DNA of 64,000 nt from Chara braunii (GCA_003427395.1 BFEA01000181.1:2194466-2258465); one strand, 5' to 3'. Numbered from the stretch's first letter, positions 1 to 10,480 are shown. Made by a program: numbers and translations. The notes: a model not told the origin generated them from the letters alone.

Positions 1-140
1 CTTGGAAATGTACCGGTTGCCCGTTCATGGAGACGCCTGACACGCCTTTTGGGAGTCACAACTCCCAACCGCTTAAGATCACGCCAGTTGGCGCCTCAAG
101 TTTTAACTTTAATTTTTTTTATTTTTTTTTTTTACTTTTC

Positions 141-226
141 TCGCTGGCTTTAGCCAACGGACAGGTCCTATCTCGTGCTATTGAAATACAGACCCGAGTT
201 CGAGTCCTCTTCGGGGAATTTTTTTT
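141..226 (+). other. tRNA-like segment with B box and T-run
   Basis: About 75 bases resemble a degenerate tRNA. There is an A-box-like TGGCTTTAGCCAACGG near 145 and a good B box, GTTCGAGTC, near 199, at roughly tRNA spacing. A run of eight T from 219 follows, as expected for a Pol III terminator. The acceptor stem does not close, so this is not a working tRNA gene. It may be a tRNA pseudogene or a tRNA-derived SINE head. It ends directly against an antisense U6 fragment, so two Pol III sequences lie tail to tail. Confidence 0.35.
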
Positions 227-285
227 CCGACCGTTTTTCAATTTATGCGTGTCATCCTTGCACAGGGCCATGCAATCTCGGCTCG
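219..285 (-). ncRNA. U6 snRNA fragment (pseudogene)
   Basis: Read on the minus strand this matches the central and 3' part of the spliceosomal U6 snRNA: the GCATGGCCC block, a close match to GCAAGGATGACACGCA, and a degenerate form of the terminal stretch before GGTCC. The 5' stem-loop and the ACAGAG/AGATTAGC block are missing or altered, so it is not functional. Two other U6-derived segments lie at 51.9 and 52.1 kb, which suggests U6 sequence has been retroposed repeatedly in this genome. Confidence 0.7.
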
Positions 286-1117
286 GCTGATTTCAGGAGC
301 GCAATCTTGAAGATCGCACAACGAAATCGGTCGTGCTGCCCAACTGTCCTCACTCAGTGGGCTGCTTCAAAAGGAGCTGACCCAGTAGGATGTGTGCGGC
401 CGGGCTTGATCCCGATATCTGCTGGGCGAAAGTTTGGCATCATAACCTATTGGACTAGCTCCTATCGCAACAGTGACAAGAGCAACTCTTCTATAAGAAG
501 AGCTTGCCCAGTCGCTATCCTCCCTGTCGGTGGCCTCGCAGGCCCTGCCTGCCTGTGGCCTTGCAGACCCTGCCGGCCTGTGGCCCTGCAGGCCTCGTCT
601 GCATGCTTGTCTGCTACTTTCCCACTTAAAGATTAGCCAATAGGTAGGCCTCGACATTGGCCTGTCGGCGCCCCGGCTCGAAGTCAACCCGGCGGGCCCT
701 GAAAATAAAAAACAAACTTTCCTATTCCTCGCACGTCGAGGCCCCATACCTGGCGCATCCTACTTTTTAGCCTACTTAAGCCCTGAATCACGGGGCTGCT
801 ATTTTAGGTATAATAGGTTTTACTTCAACATTTCCATGTCTCCGCTCTTCTGCGGCTTCGAGAAAAACGCAGCACTGCCATCTACTGTCATTGCTCTCAG
901 ACACCACAAGCGACCGAACTAAAGCTTGAAAACTTCGTCTCTCGGTCATAGGTTAGGTCTGAATAAACTTTTGGGAAACGTAAGTCTCATCAAGTCCTTC
1001 AATTCAACGACAAAGTCGGATAGTGTCCGTCATTGAAAATCCTCGGCAAATACCCTTGTCAAGGTATTTGCCCCGACAACGGATTCTACTTGCTGGCGAG
1101 AGTGGACTTTGTCGCCA

Positions 1118-1163
1118 TAACCCTAACCCTAGTGGTAAGGGCTAACCACTTAGGGTTAGGGCG
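1118..1163 (+). promoter_or_regulatory. telomere-like hairpin in retrotransposon leader
   Basis: CCCTAACCCTAGTGGT is followed within about 8 bases by ACCACTTAGGGTTAGGG. This gives a stem of roughly 16 bp with one bulge, about 40 bases inside the element start. The same structure occurs at 10481-10522 and 37215-37254 in the other two family members. A packaging or dimerisation role is only a guess from its position next to the PBS. Confidence 0.5.
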
Positions 1164-2540
1164 GAAGTTGGGGCTAAGTGGGGCAGCGTGGTGAAGGGAA
1201 GCTGCCCCCACCTGGCAGGGCCGTGTAGGGTCGACATTAGACCCGGCCAGGCAGCTTGAGTGCGCGTTTGTGGTGGCGAGACACAAGGTGGGACTTTGTG
1301 ATGCAATTTGAGAGAGGCGACAGTGAAGAGCACCTACAATTGAAATCTGGACTTCAAGGAAGACGAGGAGGGACTTTAGGGCTCCCCTCAAGTTAGGCGA
1401 GCTTGAGGGTGGCAGCCATATCTGCAGCTACGGACTGCAAGTTGCTACTTTGATCTTCAACATCGACGGGGGATCCGACGTTGTACCTTGGGGTAGATGT
1501 TGACCCTCCTAGATGATAGGACACTAGTGTAGAGGATGCTAATTGGGTCAGGAGGACTATGTGAGACGGGGGTCAGGAGGACAATGTGAGAGGGGGGTGA
1601 GTTCCGTTCATCTCTGCAGCCCGCCCACTCCGGTGAAGGGTGCCCATGAGTGTGTGCATGGAATTGACTGCTTGCTGGGGTATTCGGGGTTCTTCTTCCA
1701 TCCTCCATAGTTTTGATCTTGTGTGAGGTGTGTGAACTGCGTAGTCACCTGACGAGCGAATGAATGGAGTATCTTGCGTGTCATGCTATATCGTTCTACA
1801 GTGCTTTGTTTATTTCCTTCTAAACGGCTGTAGTCTATAGGTTCTTTTTGGGGCAAAATTTCGTTTTTCAATTCGGTACGGACAAAGAGTAGGTCTTTGT
1901 GGAACTGGGACCCGGTTCTGACTCCACTAGGACCAATTGGGACTCAGTGGGACTTGGCCCAAACAAGAAGGGCCGCTCAGGCCCAAATCTGTTGACGGTA
2001 GTTACCTTGCTCTATCTGATTGGGACTCAAAGTTCATGCTTTCGGACTAGGACACTCGCCGTTGAGGGGACGTTTTAGCAAACTTCACCGCACGATCCGC
2101 CGCCTGACTCGCACCTTGGACACCACTCAATTCTCTCTTGCATTACGTAGTACACTTCGAAGTTGATTTGCCGTGTCTTCACAGAGCTGAGTCCGGCTAG
2201 GCTTGAGAAGACCTCATACGTAGTTGGACCAGACTGTGTGGCGGAATCATATCTCTCCGATCTTTTATTTTTTTGTTGTTTTGGCTGCTCTCCAGTCCAA
2301 ATGAATTGTCGCTCCGGCTAGGAGTTCTACCTTCTCTTCTAGTCGCTTTCAATACTGTTTCTTTCATTGGGTTCGTTAAATGTCTGCCTACACGATCGCA
2401 AACGAGAGAGAGAGTGAAGAGAGAGAAGCTTTTGAGTGTTTCTCTTAAGGGAGTGAGGAGAGGACAGAGGAGTGTTCTTTAGAAGTGTGAGGAAGTACGG
2501 ACCACTCCTGGGAGACTTATTGACACCCTCGTCCTCCATC
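1164..2540 (+). other. untranslated leader of copy A
   Basis: About 1.4 kb without a supported reading frame, alignable over most of its length to 10523-12336 in copy B and, inverted, to 35830-37210 in copy C. The segment GACGTTGTACC...TTGA near 1475-1503 is the undisturbed site that copy B has lost to a mitochondrial insertion. The last 150 bases before the gag ATG contain a GAGAGA-rich stretch. Confidence 0.6.
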
Positions 2541-4600
2541 ATGGCATCTGTAGTAGATTGGAAGTTGCAAATGGATGTTGCCCCTGATGAAGAAAAAGCG
2601 CAGGACCAGTTCTTTTATGAAAAAACATTGAAGAGGGAAGAGGAAGACAAGGAGAAGGAGAGGGGTGACAAAGTAAAGGCTCATGAAGGCGTTTTTAGTA
2701 CGGTGCCCTCCTTAACTGATGATGAGGTGGAAGAGAAGATTGTCCCACTCCTTAGAGCTTTAGTAGAGGTCCGCGCTGTTGAAGACCATATAAGCCAACT
2801 CGCCAAGGTGTTTGATGAACTTGATAAGTTGCACGAGGATATGACCCGATGGCGCAGCAGCACCGTGACCAGCTGCAACAGTTTGCTAGCTTGCAGCCGG
2901 CCCAAAGTGTTCTTTCGCCTGCTCACCCTACTTCTAGTGTTGCGTGTCAGTCCGTTCTTGCCCCTCCCACCATATCTTTTTCTTCTTCTTCTTTTTCTTC
3001 TTTGAGTGTGGCCAACAGCCTCATCGGATCTGCAGCAGTTCCAGACCCCGCTGTTGTTGTTGCTGCTGCCGCTGCGGCAAGTGGAAGGGCAGGGCATTTT
3101 GGAACTTTTCCAATCGCTGGTCCTAGCTGCAGCTTTCCTACGTGGACAGGAAAGTGGCACAGATTCCGTTTAGGTATGACAGGATGGACGACATTAAATC
3201 TTGGATCAGCTCTATGAGATCTTACTTTGATGTGTAGGTGACACCCCCGATTACTCAGTTGTTGGTGCTAGGGACCAATGTGGAACCCACCGGAAGGGGC
3301 TTCTTAGAAGTCCAAGTTGTACAGTCAAGCTAAAAAAGAATAGACCTGAACAAATGGCTGAATGTTACGCCTATAGGTGCACTTAAGGAACTTTTGATCA
3401 AACGCTATGCTGATCCACATCCTGCAGCCACAGTATAGACTTAAGCTTGATAGTCTGCATAGTCTGCAACATGCATAGTCTGCATAGTCTACAACATGCA
3501 TAGTCTGCAGAAGTATGTTAGTAAGCTCTTTGCTACTCCAGATCTGGAGATGACTGCGCAATCTAGCTTGGATGTGATAAATGGTACGGTCCCCTCTACG
3601 GGGACACATAGCATGGGGTTCGGACTCATAACGTATACAGATTGGCTTACCCTCATGCGGGATTTAGTCAAGCTGGAGGCAAAAAACCTCCCAGGTGGAT
3701 CGGGTGGCAAAAAGACCACCGGCTGCAAACGGTTTCCAGACAGCAATCAACCTCATGATTTACTTTAGGTTGACGAGGAGACCTTTGTAGAGGACCCTTC
3801 TCCTGATGACGATCAAGAGCAAGACTACGAGGCATCTTGCTCTTCGTCAGCCCATGAGTCTGAGTATGTAAATGACGATGAATCTATGCATGTGTTCAAG
3901 AAGGCTGCCTTCAAAAGTAAGGGACCGAGGACAGCAGTGAAGAACAATACTAACACTTTTTCTTCCCAAGGGAGCGAAGATTCCATCCAAACCAGTCTGC
4001 ATCATGCATAGTCTGCAAAAGTATGTTAGTAAACTCTTCGCTACTCCAGATCTGGAGATGACTGCGCAATCTTGCTTGGATGTGATAAATGGTACGGTCC
4101 CCTCTACGGTGACACATCGCTTGGGCTCAGACTCATAACGTATACAGATTGGCTTACCCTCATGCGAGATTTAGTCAAGCTGGAAGCACGAGACCTCCCA
4201 AGTGGATCGGGTGGCAAAAAGATTACCGGCCGCAAACGGTTTCCAGGCAACAATCAACCTCATGATCTACTTTAGGTTGACGAGCAGACCTTCGTAGAGG
4301 ACCCTTCTCTTGATGACGATCAAGAGCAAGACTACGAGGCAGCTTGCTCTTCGTCAGCCCATGAGTCTGAGTATGTAAATGACGATGAATCGATGAATGT
4401 CTTCAAGAAGACTGCCTTCAAGAGTAAGGGACCGAGGACAACAGTGAAGAACAACACTAACACCATTCTCCTTCCCAAGGGAGCGAAGATTTCACCCAAA
4501 CCGGAAGATCCTGCCACAAAACCATGGGTCGATCTCCGGATCAATGAAGTGGAAACACAGGGTGAAGAAAGGGGTTTGCCTGCACCGCACCAAACCCCGA
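2541..4600 (+). pseudogene. gag of copy A (frameshifted, internally duplicated)
   Basis: Starts at the ATG in ATCATGGCATCTG. That start is shared with copies B and C. The N-terminal roughly 100 residues are very acidic and lysine-rich (KREEEDKEKERGDK) and probably helical or coiled coil. A one-base loss near 2846 shifts the frame relative to copy B, and the rest of gag continues in another frame from 2849 (MAQQHRDQLQQFASLQ). The central gag domain is seen only as a degenerate KWHRFRLGMTGW stretch. About 508 bp (roughly 3495-4005 and 4005-4510) are duplicated in tandem in the C-terminal half. No zinc knuckle was recognised. The product would be structural, forming virus-like particles, if it were intact. 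Confidence 0.7.
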
Positions 4601-4610
4601 CACTCCAACA

Positions 4611-5351
4611 TTGTTTCAGATTGCAGTAGGGAAACCAGCAATAAGGGCAAAGACATCATCAACACACTCTACAGACGGAGATGCTGAACATGTAACTGCA
4701 GATCCTTCACTGGATTGTGATCTCACTCAGCAAACCTCTCCTGAGACTCCATCTGATGCTGATTCCAAGGTTGAGAAAATGCACATCCTATACAAGGAGC
4801 CTTGGGTGGAGTCTGAAGAAATTGACTTTCATGCTCTCTTGACACGCTGGGCTCACATGAAGCAAGAACGCGCGCAAGGGAAAATGAAGTTTATCTTCTT
4901 CAAACTCCGCATTAACGGTCGTTACATCCGTGCGTTGGCTAATTGTGGCGCAACCACCAACTACTTCTCACCGCACAATATTCACAAGGCACGCTTGGGA
5001 ATGAAGCAAGTGACTTTGCAGAATCCTTGTCGGACCCAAGTGGGCAACCAAGAGGTGGTCATATCTACGCGTCCAGTCAAAGGTGTGCGCATTACCTTTC
5101 ACGCAGATCGCACAATCACGCATGAGTTGAGCTTCTATGTCCTTGATAAGTGCCCCTTCGACGCGATTATTGGCTTGGGCTGGTTGCAGGACCAATTTGA
5201 AAGAACCACGTGGAAAGACTCACAATTCATGGTCAAAGATGCCATGGGAATTGAGCGTTCAGTCCTCTTGGATGAGCCGCACGAGTCCCAAGTAAATTTT
5301 CTCAATGCAATGGAATTCTGCAAAAAGTGGCGCAGACGCAAAGTTGATTAG
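4611..5351 (+). pseudogene. retropepsin-like protease of copy A, active-site Asp changed to Asn
   Basis: Open frame of 246 residues. The protease core starts near residue 92 with a hydrophobic strand and the flap-side motif ALANCGATTNYFS at residues 108-120. In Ty3/Gypsy proteases this is D-(S/T)-G-A. Copies B and C have D-C-G at this place, so family 1 naturally uses Cys after Asp, and copy A has lost the catalytic Asp (AAT codon at 4941). A second conserved block, FDAIIGLGWL, lies near residue 190. The enzyme would cleave the Gag-Pol polyprotein. This copy should be inactive. Confidence 0.8.
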
Positions 5352-5354
5352 CAA

Positions 5355-5710
5355 ATGTACATAGCCTTTGTTAGGCTTGCTCATGTGCCTTCTATTTTTG
5401 TTGTACGTAATGATTCTACTTTGCATTCCATTTCTACTTCTAATGCATTTACTGCTACCTCTATTAAGTCTACTTCAAGTCCAAATGACTCTGCTTCAAA
5501 TCTTGTCGTTTTAGCTACACCTATGCAGTCCCGTATGCTTGCACCCAAATCTGATGATCCACCTCTGGAGATCCCATCAAAGATCTGCAGCCTTCTCAAC
5601 CGATTTTTTGAAGTTTTGGCTGAACCATATGGAGTTTTCGTGCGTCCGTTTCGGCATGCTCTTTGGCCTCACGAATGTACTGACCACCTTTCAAAGTTTC
5701 ATGGATAAGG
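5355..5710 (+). pseudogene. protease-RT linker and start of RT, copy A, ending in a deletion
   Basis: Covers the low-complexity linker (Ser/Thr-rich) and the conserved run before RT (EIPSKICSLLNRFFEVLAEPYGVFVRP). At about 5655 the sequence jumps from the V-R-P-F-R-H region straight to the block that in copy B encodes PFGLTN. Roughly 395 bp are missing, which removes RT motifs for template grip and the first catalytic Asp region. Short identical bases at the junction suggest deletion by microhomology. Confidence 0.75.
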
Positions 5711-6600
5711 TGTTCCGCAATCAGATCAATTGATTTGTTGTTGTTTATTTGGATGACATACTAATCTTCAGCAAGTCGATGGAGGAGCACATGAGACACC
5801 TCGAGGAAGTGTTGTAAATCCTCAAGAATGCGCAACTCCATCTGAACTTGGATAAATCTGAGTTTGGGAGGGACAGCGTCATCTACCTTGGACATCGGTT
5901 GTTTGCTGCAGGCCTAGAACCCGAGGCAACCAAAGTTTAGGTCATCCCGCAAATAGCCTCAATTAACAAATGTCTGCGAGTTGCGTTTTTTTCTTGGTCT
6001 TGTGTCATACTACCGTCTCTATCATTGACCGACCGTTGTCCAGATTGACCAGCAAGAATGTGTCCTACACATGGAATGGGGAATGCACAACAGCCTTCCA
6101 AGCATTGAAGGAGGCTTTGGCGAGTCATCCGGTGCTCCGCATTGCAGATCCCAAAATTTACATTCGTAGTAACTACCCATGCAAGCTTGTATGAGATTGG
6201 TGGAGTGTTGCAACAAGATGATGGCGACGGCTTACGTTTGCTTGAAGTCTACAGCAAACATATGCCAGTCACAAGGTAGCTGCCCCCACTTACATGCGAG
6301 AACTCTATCGAGGCACTAGATCATTGGAAGAACTACCTCTTGGGTTGCCATTTCAAAGTGTTCTTAGACCACGAGACTTTGAAATGGATTCAGACACATG
6401 ATAATCCATCAACTACATTGACCCGCTAGCTGCATGAGATTGTTGTGTATGATTCGAACTTAGGCACAAGAAAGATTGTTACAATCGCGTGGCTGATGCT
6501 TTGTCTCACCACCCAAAGTACATGACTTGTCTTGTGGGCTCCTATGATCTTCGTAAGAACTTGAAGGAGGAAGTAGTTTAGCAAACTTAAGGACCCGAAA
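5711..6600 (+). pseudogene. RT 3' part and RNase H remnants, copy A
   Basis: DNA aligns to copy B and copy C through the V-Y-L-D-D-catalytic region (near 5737-5760), the palm/thumb and the RNase H domain, but it is broken by several stops and frameshifts. Readable pieces include HPVLRIADPK and the NVSYTW start of the RNase H-linked block. No frame longer than about 75 residues survives. Function would be cDNA synthesis and removal of the RNA strand. Confidence 0.65.
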
Positions 6601-7560
6601 CTTAGTCCCATCCTTTAGCAGATCCAGGCTGACCCTAGCAGTCAGCGCGACTTCCATGAGTGTAAAGGTTTTCTCTTCCAACGTTACGAGAAGTACGACC
6701 GCCTGCGTGTGCCCAATCATGAGTCTATCCGTACTCACTTCTTGGACTTGGCTCATGGCCGGGGTGGCCACTTCGCTTCTGAAAGGAATGGCCTATACGG
6801 AAGTTTGTTGCAAAGGTTTGTATGGCCTGGGATGAAAGGAATGGCTCAAAAGTTTATGGCTACGTGTGAAGTTTGTCAATGCATCAAACAGTCTCGGCAG
6901 AAGCCCTATGGGCTCTTCCATGGACTTCAAAACAGTAGGAATGGATATTCGCAAGTAACGATGATCGTTGACATTTTTTCAAAATTTCTAAATTTCATCC
7001 CATTACCACCTCACGCCCCAACTGACCTTGTGATCAATTTGTTTAACAAGAAGTACATATTGAAGTGTAGGCCCCCGAAAAGTCTTGTGAGTGACCGGGA
7101 CACTAGGTTCTTAAGTGCAAATTGGAAGGACTTCATCTCCAGATCTATGACATCAAACTCAAGATGACGTCTGGTCCACATCCCGAAGCCAATGGACTGG
7201 CCGAGGAGATCAACCAGACCGTGATCCAACTTCGCCGAGCTCTAATTGTGCCTGATCAGAACTCTTGGGGGATGAGGAATTGCCGATTGTGCAGGGGTTG
7301 TACTACAACTCCATACACTCCCCCACCGGGATGACACCTAACCGGTTGCACGTTGGGTGGAAAATTCGCAATCCCCTATCCTGTCTGTTTCGTGACCAGC
7401 CACTTGGCCTAACACATGGCCAGCCAGGCTACAGCGCTAAGTTTGATCGCTAGCTCGAAGTTGCTGTCGCAACTATGGAAAGGCGACACAGTGCCATGAT
7501 TAAGGATGCTAACCAAAAGCGCCGGCCTGCACCTTTCACAGTGGGAAGTTATGTTTGGGT
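6601..7560 (+). pseudogene. integrase of copy A (frameshifted)
   Basis: The N-terminal zinc-binding part is readable in 6709-7167: the HGRGGHF turn, then FVWPGMKGMAQKFMATCEVCQCIK with its paired cysteines. About 45 bases are lost near 6920, so the first catalytic Asp of the D-D-E core is out of frame. The second, in VSDRDTRF, is intact near 7089-7113. The third catalytic block (NGLAEEINQ) lies in another frame near 7190-7215. Integrase joins element cDNA to chromosomal DNA. This copy cannot make a full enzyme. Confidence 0.75.
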
Positions 7561-7920
7561 CAAAAGCACGAGTTTTATGAGGAAGAAGATGTATCACGAA
7601 AGCTTCTTTCTCAATATTACGGTCTGTGGAAGGTGCTGAACGAAGTAGGGGAAGATTCATTTGGTCCTTCTTACACGATCGACGTGCCTACTCATCTGCG
7701 CACATACCCAGTCTTTCACACGTTAAAGTTGTTTCCGTATGAACCACCCGAAACTTTTCCGTATCGAGAATTGATGACTCCTCGCGCAATCAATGGCGGC
7801 CACGAGATTGATAGAATTGTCGAGCATAGTGGAAAGGGGACAAACAGACAGTACAAAGTTCATTTTTTGTGGAGCCTGTTGAATAACTTTTACTGGATGG
7901 CTAGGAAAGACTTGTTGTAG
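7555..7920 (+). pseudogene. integrase C-terminus with chromodomain, copy A
   Basis: A 121-residue open frame ends in a chromodomain: GGHEIDRIVEHSGKG, then RQYKVHFL, then NNFYWMARKDLL. The aromatic positions expected to bind methylated histone tails are largely present. Before it is the SH3-like GPSYTIDVP/HLRTYPVFH block typical of chromoviral integrase tails. The stop at 7918-7920 is followed by 160 bases and then the polypurine tract. The chromodomain usually steers insertion into heterochromatin. Confidence 0.8.
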
Positions 7921-8079
7921 AGTGCCCCGCGAGTTGTTAACGTATATGTACGACTGATTAGCTCCGAACAAGAACGCAAATTCACTTTTACCCTCACTGA
8001 TCTCTCTTTGCTAATTACGCTTATAATGCATTATGCGGGTACTCTGATTGAGTTACTCGCTCGAAGGGACCTCACTCTT

Positions 8080-8092
8080 GAGGGGGGGGTAG
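8080..8092 (+). other. polypurine tract of copy A
   Basis: GAGGGGGGGGTAG directly precedes TGTAATGACC, the first bases of the family 1 LTR. This is the expected primer site for plus-strand DNA synthesis. The same tract occurs at 9158-9170 and, inverted, at 30646-30658. Confidence 0.8.
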
Positions 8093-8506
8093 TGTAATGA
8101 CCCGTCATAACACAGTCTGAGAACACTGCTGATTTTTGAAGTTCTGCCGATGGAATGGATGCGTTGTTGAGATTCCCGCATTCTGTTGAGTTTTCTAAGT
8201 CTGTATGTGTGCGTGCCTGTTGACTTGTCTTAGCGCTTGTCGGCATGAGTATGTGTGTGACTCGCAAGGGTACTTGCTTGTTTGGAAGGCCCGTAGGGCC
8301 GGTACTTGCCTGTGGCCGTGGCATTGAGGGTTGCAGCAGGGGAAAACACACACGGCCCTTGGAGTAGCGTAAAACACACGCTTGTCGGCAGGGGAAAACA
8401 CACACGCTTGTCGGCATGAGTATGTGTGTGACTCGCAAGTAGGCCGGTACCGCACCCAGTAGCACTAGATGTGCCGGGTACTGGAGGCCGAGCAGAAGAA
8501 GAGCAA
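8093..8506 (+). repeat. family 1 LTR, 5' third only
   Basis: Begins TGTAATGACCCGTCATAACACAG, as in the complete LTR at 9171. It carries an internal duplication of the block around TGTCGGCATGAGTATG (near 8238 and 8409). It stops abruptly at about 8506, where the sequence changes to pol DNA equivalent to position 7440. It is therefore a broken LTR rather than a solo LTR. Confidence 0.8.
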
Positions 8507-9170
8507 GCACTAAGTTTGATCGCTTGCTCGAAGCTGCTGTCGCAGCTATGGAAAGGCGACGCAGTGCGATGATTAAGCATGCTAACAAAAAGCGCCAGTG
8601 TGTACCTTTCACAGTGGGAAGTTATGTCTCGTGAAAATGTCTCAGTTTTCTAAAGGTGTATCACGAAAACTTCTTCCTCGATATTATGGTCCGTGGAAGG
8701 TGCGGGAAGTAGGGGAAGATTCATTTGGTCCTTCTTACACAATCGACGTGCCTCCTCATCTGCGCACATACCTAGTCTTTCACTTGTCAAAGTTGTTTCC
8801 GTATGAACCCCCTGAAACTTTTCCGTATCGGGAATCGATGATTCCTTGCGCACTCAATGGCGGCCACGAGATTGATAGAATTGTCGAGCATAGTGGAAAG
8901 GGGAGAAACAGACAGTACAAAGTACATTTTCTGTCCCACCCGTTGAATGACTTTTACTGGATTGCTAAGAAAAGTTGCAGCAGAGTGCCCGGGAGTTGTC
9001 AACGCATATGAACGGTTGATTAACTCCGAACAAGAACCTAAATTCACGCCTACCCTCACTCCTACGGAACATACCTGATCTCTCTTTTCTATTTACGCTT
9101 ATGATGTATTATGCAGGGACTTCGATTAAGTTACTCGCTCGAAGGGACCTCACTCTTGAGGGGGGGGTAG
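8507..9170 (+). pseudogene. second copy of the pol 3' end (integrase tail and chromodomain)
   Basis: Starts in mid-integrase (TAAGTTTGATCGC, also at 7439) and runs through the SH3-like block and the chromodomain (GGHEIDRIVEHSGKGRNRQYKVHF, open frame 8598-9011) to a polypurine tract at 9158-9170. One frameshift after WIAKK alters the last residues. It is colinear with 7440-8092 but diverged, so it comes from a related element and not from a recent duplication. Together with the partial LTR before it, it marks an unequal recombination or nested insertion. Confidence 0.75.
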
Positions 9171-10429
9171 TGTAATGACCCGTCATAACACAGACTGAGA
9201 ACACTGCTGATTTTTGAATTTGTGACGATGGAATGGATGCCTTGCTGAGATTCCCGCATTCTACTGAGTTTTCTAAGTTTGTATGTGTGTGTGTCTGTTG
9301 ACTTATCTGAGTGCTTGTCGGCATGAGTGTGTGTGTGACCCGCAAGGGTACTTGCTTGTTTGGCAGGCCCGTAGGGCCGGTACTTACCTGTGGCCGTGGC
9401 ATTGAGGGTTGCAGCAGGGGAAAACACTCAAGTGGCGGATCCAGAGGCCGCGGCCCTTGGAGCGGCCGGTATCGCACCCAGTAGCAGTAGATGTGTCGGG
9501 TACTCGAGGCCGAGCTGAAAAAGATAAAGTTGGCATTTCTAGAGGTCCAGTAGCGGTAGGCTAGGTCTAGGCCGGTACCAGTCCATTTGTTTCCCTCCGA
9601 AAGGGAGGAGGTACCGGTTGCTTGGGAGGCCGAGTAGCCTGGAAGTCACCGCCCAGGAGGCAAGCAGGCCGCTGTATCAAGAGGCCGAGGGAAGAGCTCG
9701 ACCTCATTCTTCAGTGTGCGAGCTGGGCATCACGCTGCTGGAGCGCTGGTTGGAAGAGCGTTGGTTGATACAGCAATGCTGGGAGGAAGAAGCGGGGAGT
9801 TTCCACCTTGGCTATGGTGGAGCTGTACCGGTAGGAGGAGGAGGGAGAAGGGGACCAAGGAGGAGAATGGTGAGGTACTTACCTGGCTATGGTGGACACC
9901 AACTTCATCACCTTGTTAGGCGCTGGATGTGAAAGCCCCCCGTTGGGGTAGTGCCGCACCAAGGAAGCTCGGAGCAGAGACAGGCATGGCGGCCTAGTGA
10001 GCAGTGGCAGCGACGTAGCTGCTTTGGGTTGTCCTTTGGACAGGAGGGTAGAGCCCTCAGTGCTTCGCCATAGCCTCGGCCTGCATGTAGAGGAAGAGGA
10101 ATGATGGCCATGGCTATTGCGGACCTCATGTTGTGCCTGCAGTAGAAGTGGGATTCAGACACTCATTTTGGTGCAGCCATTCAACATTATTGTTGTTCTT
10201 TCTTGTTTGAATAAGAGGGTAGGAGATAAGGAGGAGGAGATTGGTTCGCGAAGAAGAAGAGCCTTGTCATTGGTCTATGCTGGACTAACATCATCTTCTT
10301 CTTCTTTCTTTTTTTTTTTTTTTTTTTTCCCCCTCTCTCCCCTCTCAAGTTCATTCAGTTCTTTTTGTAATTGGACGACATTGTACTTTCTGATGAATGT
10401 ATACTTTGAAATTGGCCAGGATTGTAACA
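9171..10429 (+). repeat. complete family 1 LTR (1259 bp)
   Basis: Runs from TGTAATGACC to GGATTGTAACA, so it has TG...CA ends. It is preceded by a polypurine tract and followed by a PBS. It therefore serves as the 3' LTR of the upstream pol fragment and the 5' LTR of copy B at once. It contains a poly-T run at 10305-10328. No reading frame in it is convincing. A TATA box was not identified with confidence. Confidence 0.85.
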
Positions 10430-10430
10430 A

Positions 10431-10442
10431 TGGTATCAGAGC
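10431..10442 (+). other. primer binding site for initiator tRNA-Met
   Basis: TGGTATCAGAGC lies one base after the LTR. It is the standard plant retrotransposon PBS complementary to the 3' end of initiator tRNA-Met. This perfect copy fixes the LTR boundary and the + orientation of copy B. Confidence 0.9.
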
Positions 10443-10480
10443 GGATTCTACTTGTGGGCGAGAGTGGACTTTGTCGCCAT

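Larger units (their letters stand above)
1..1078 (+). repeat. end of an unidentified LTR-type element
   Basis: Holds no convincing gene. T-rich runs lie near 110-135, and GC-rich short repeats around GGCCCTGCCTGCC occur near 535-600. The 3' edge is a hairpin (CAAATACC paired with GGTATTTG, 1044-1067) followed by GCCCCGACA at about 1070-1078, after which chromovirus copy A begins. The same hairpin plus GCCCCGACA recurs at 43688-43719. I infer this is the 3' terminus of an LTR family whose terminal bases are TG...CA. Confidence 0.45.
1079..8092 (+). mobile_element. Ty3/Gypsy chromovirus family 1, copy A (decayed internal region)
   Basis: Internal region of an LTR retrotransposon in the order leader, gag, protease, reverse transcriptase, RNase H, integrase, chromodomain, polypurine tract. 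The order and chromodomain place it among Ty3/Gypsy chromoviruses. Its 5' LTR and PBS are gone: sequence equivalent to the bases just after the PBS in copy B starts at about 1079, directly behind a foreign GCCCCGACA end. Frameshifts, a 508-bp gag duplication and a large RT deletion make it non-autonomous. Copies B and C are close relatives and serve as references for its lesions. Confidence 0.85.

Noticed and set aside
367-747. 126-residue minus-strand frame.
   Set aside because: Composition follows GC-rich short repeats (GGCCCTGCC). No domain is visible and the plus strand is equally open.
1118-1163. Interstitial telomere or chromosome end.
   Set aside because: There are only two to three hexamers in each arm, arranged as an inverted repeat and found at the same place in three retrotransposon copies. 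It belongs to the element leader.
8093-8506. Solo LTR.
   Set aside because: It lacks its 3' two-thirds and joins pol sequence directly, so it is a recombination product.
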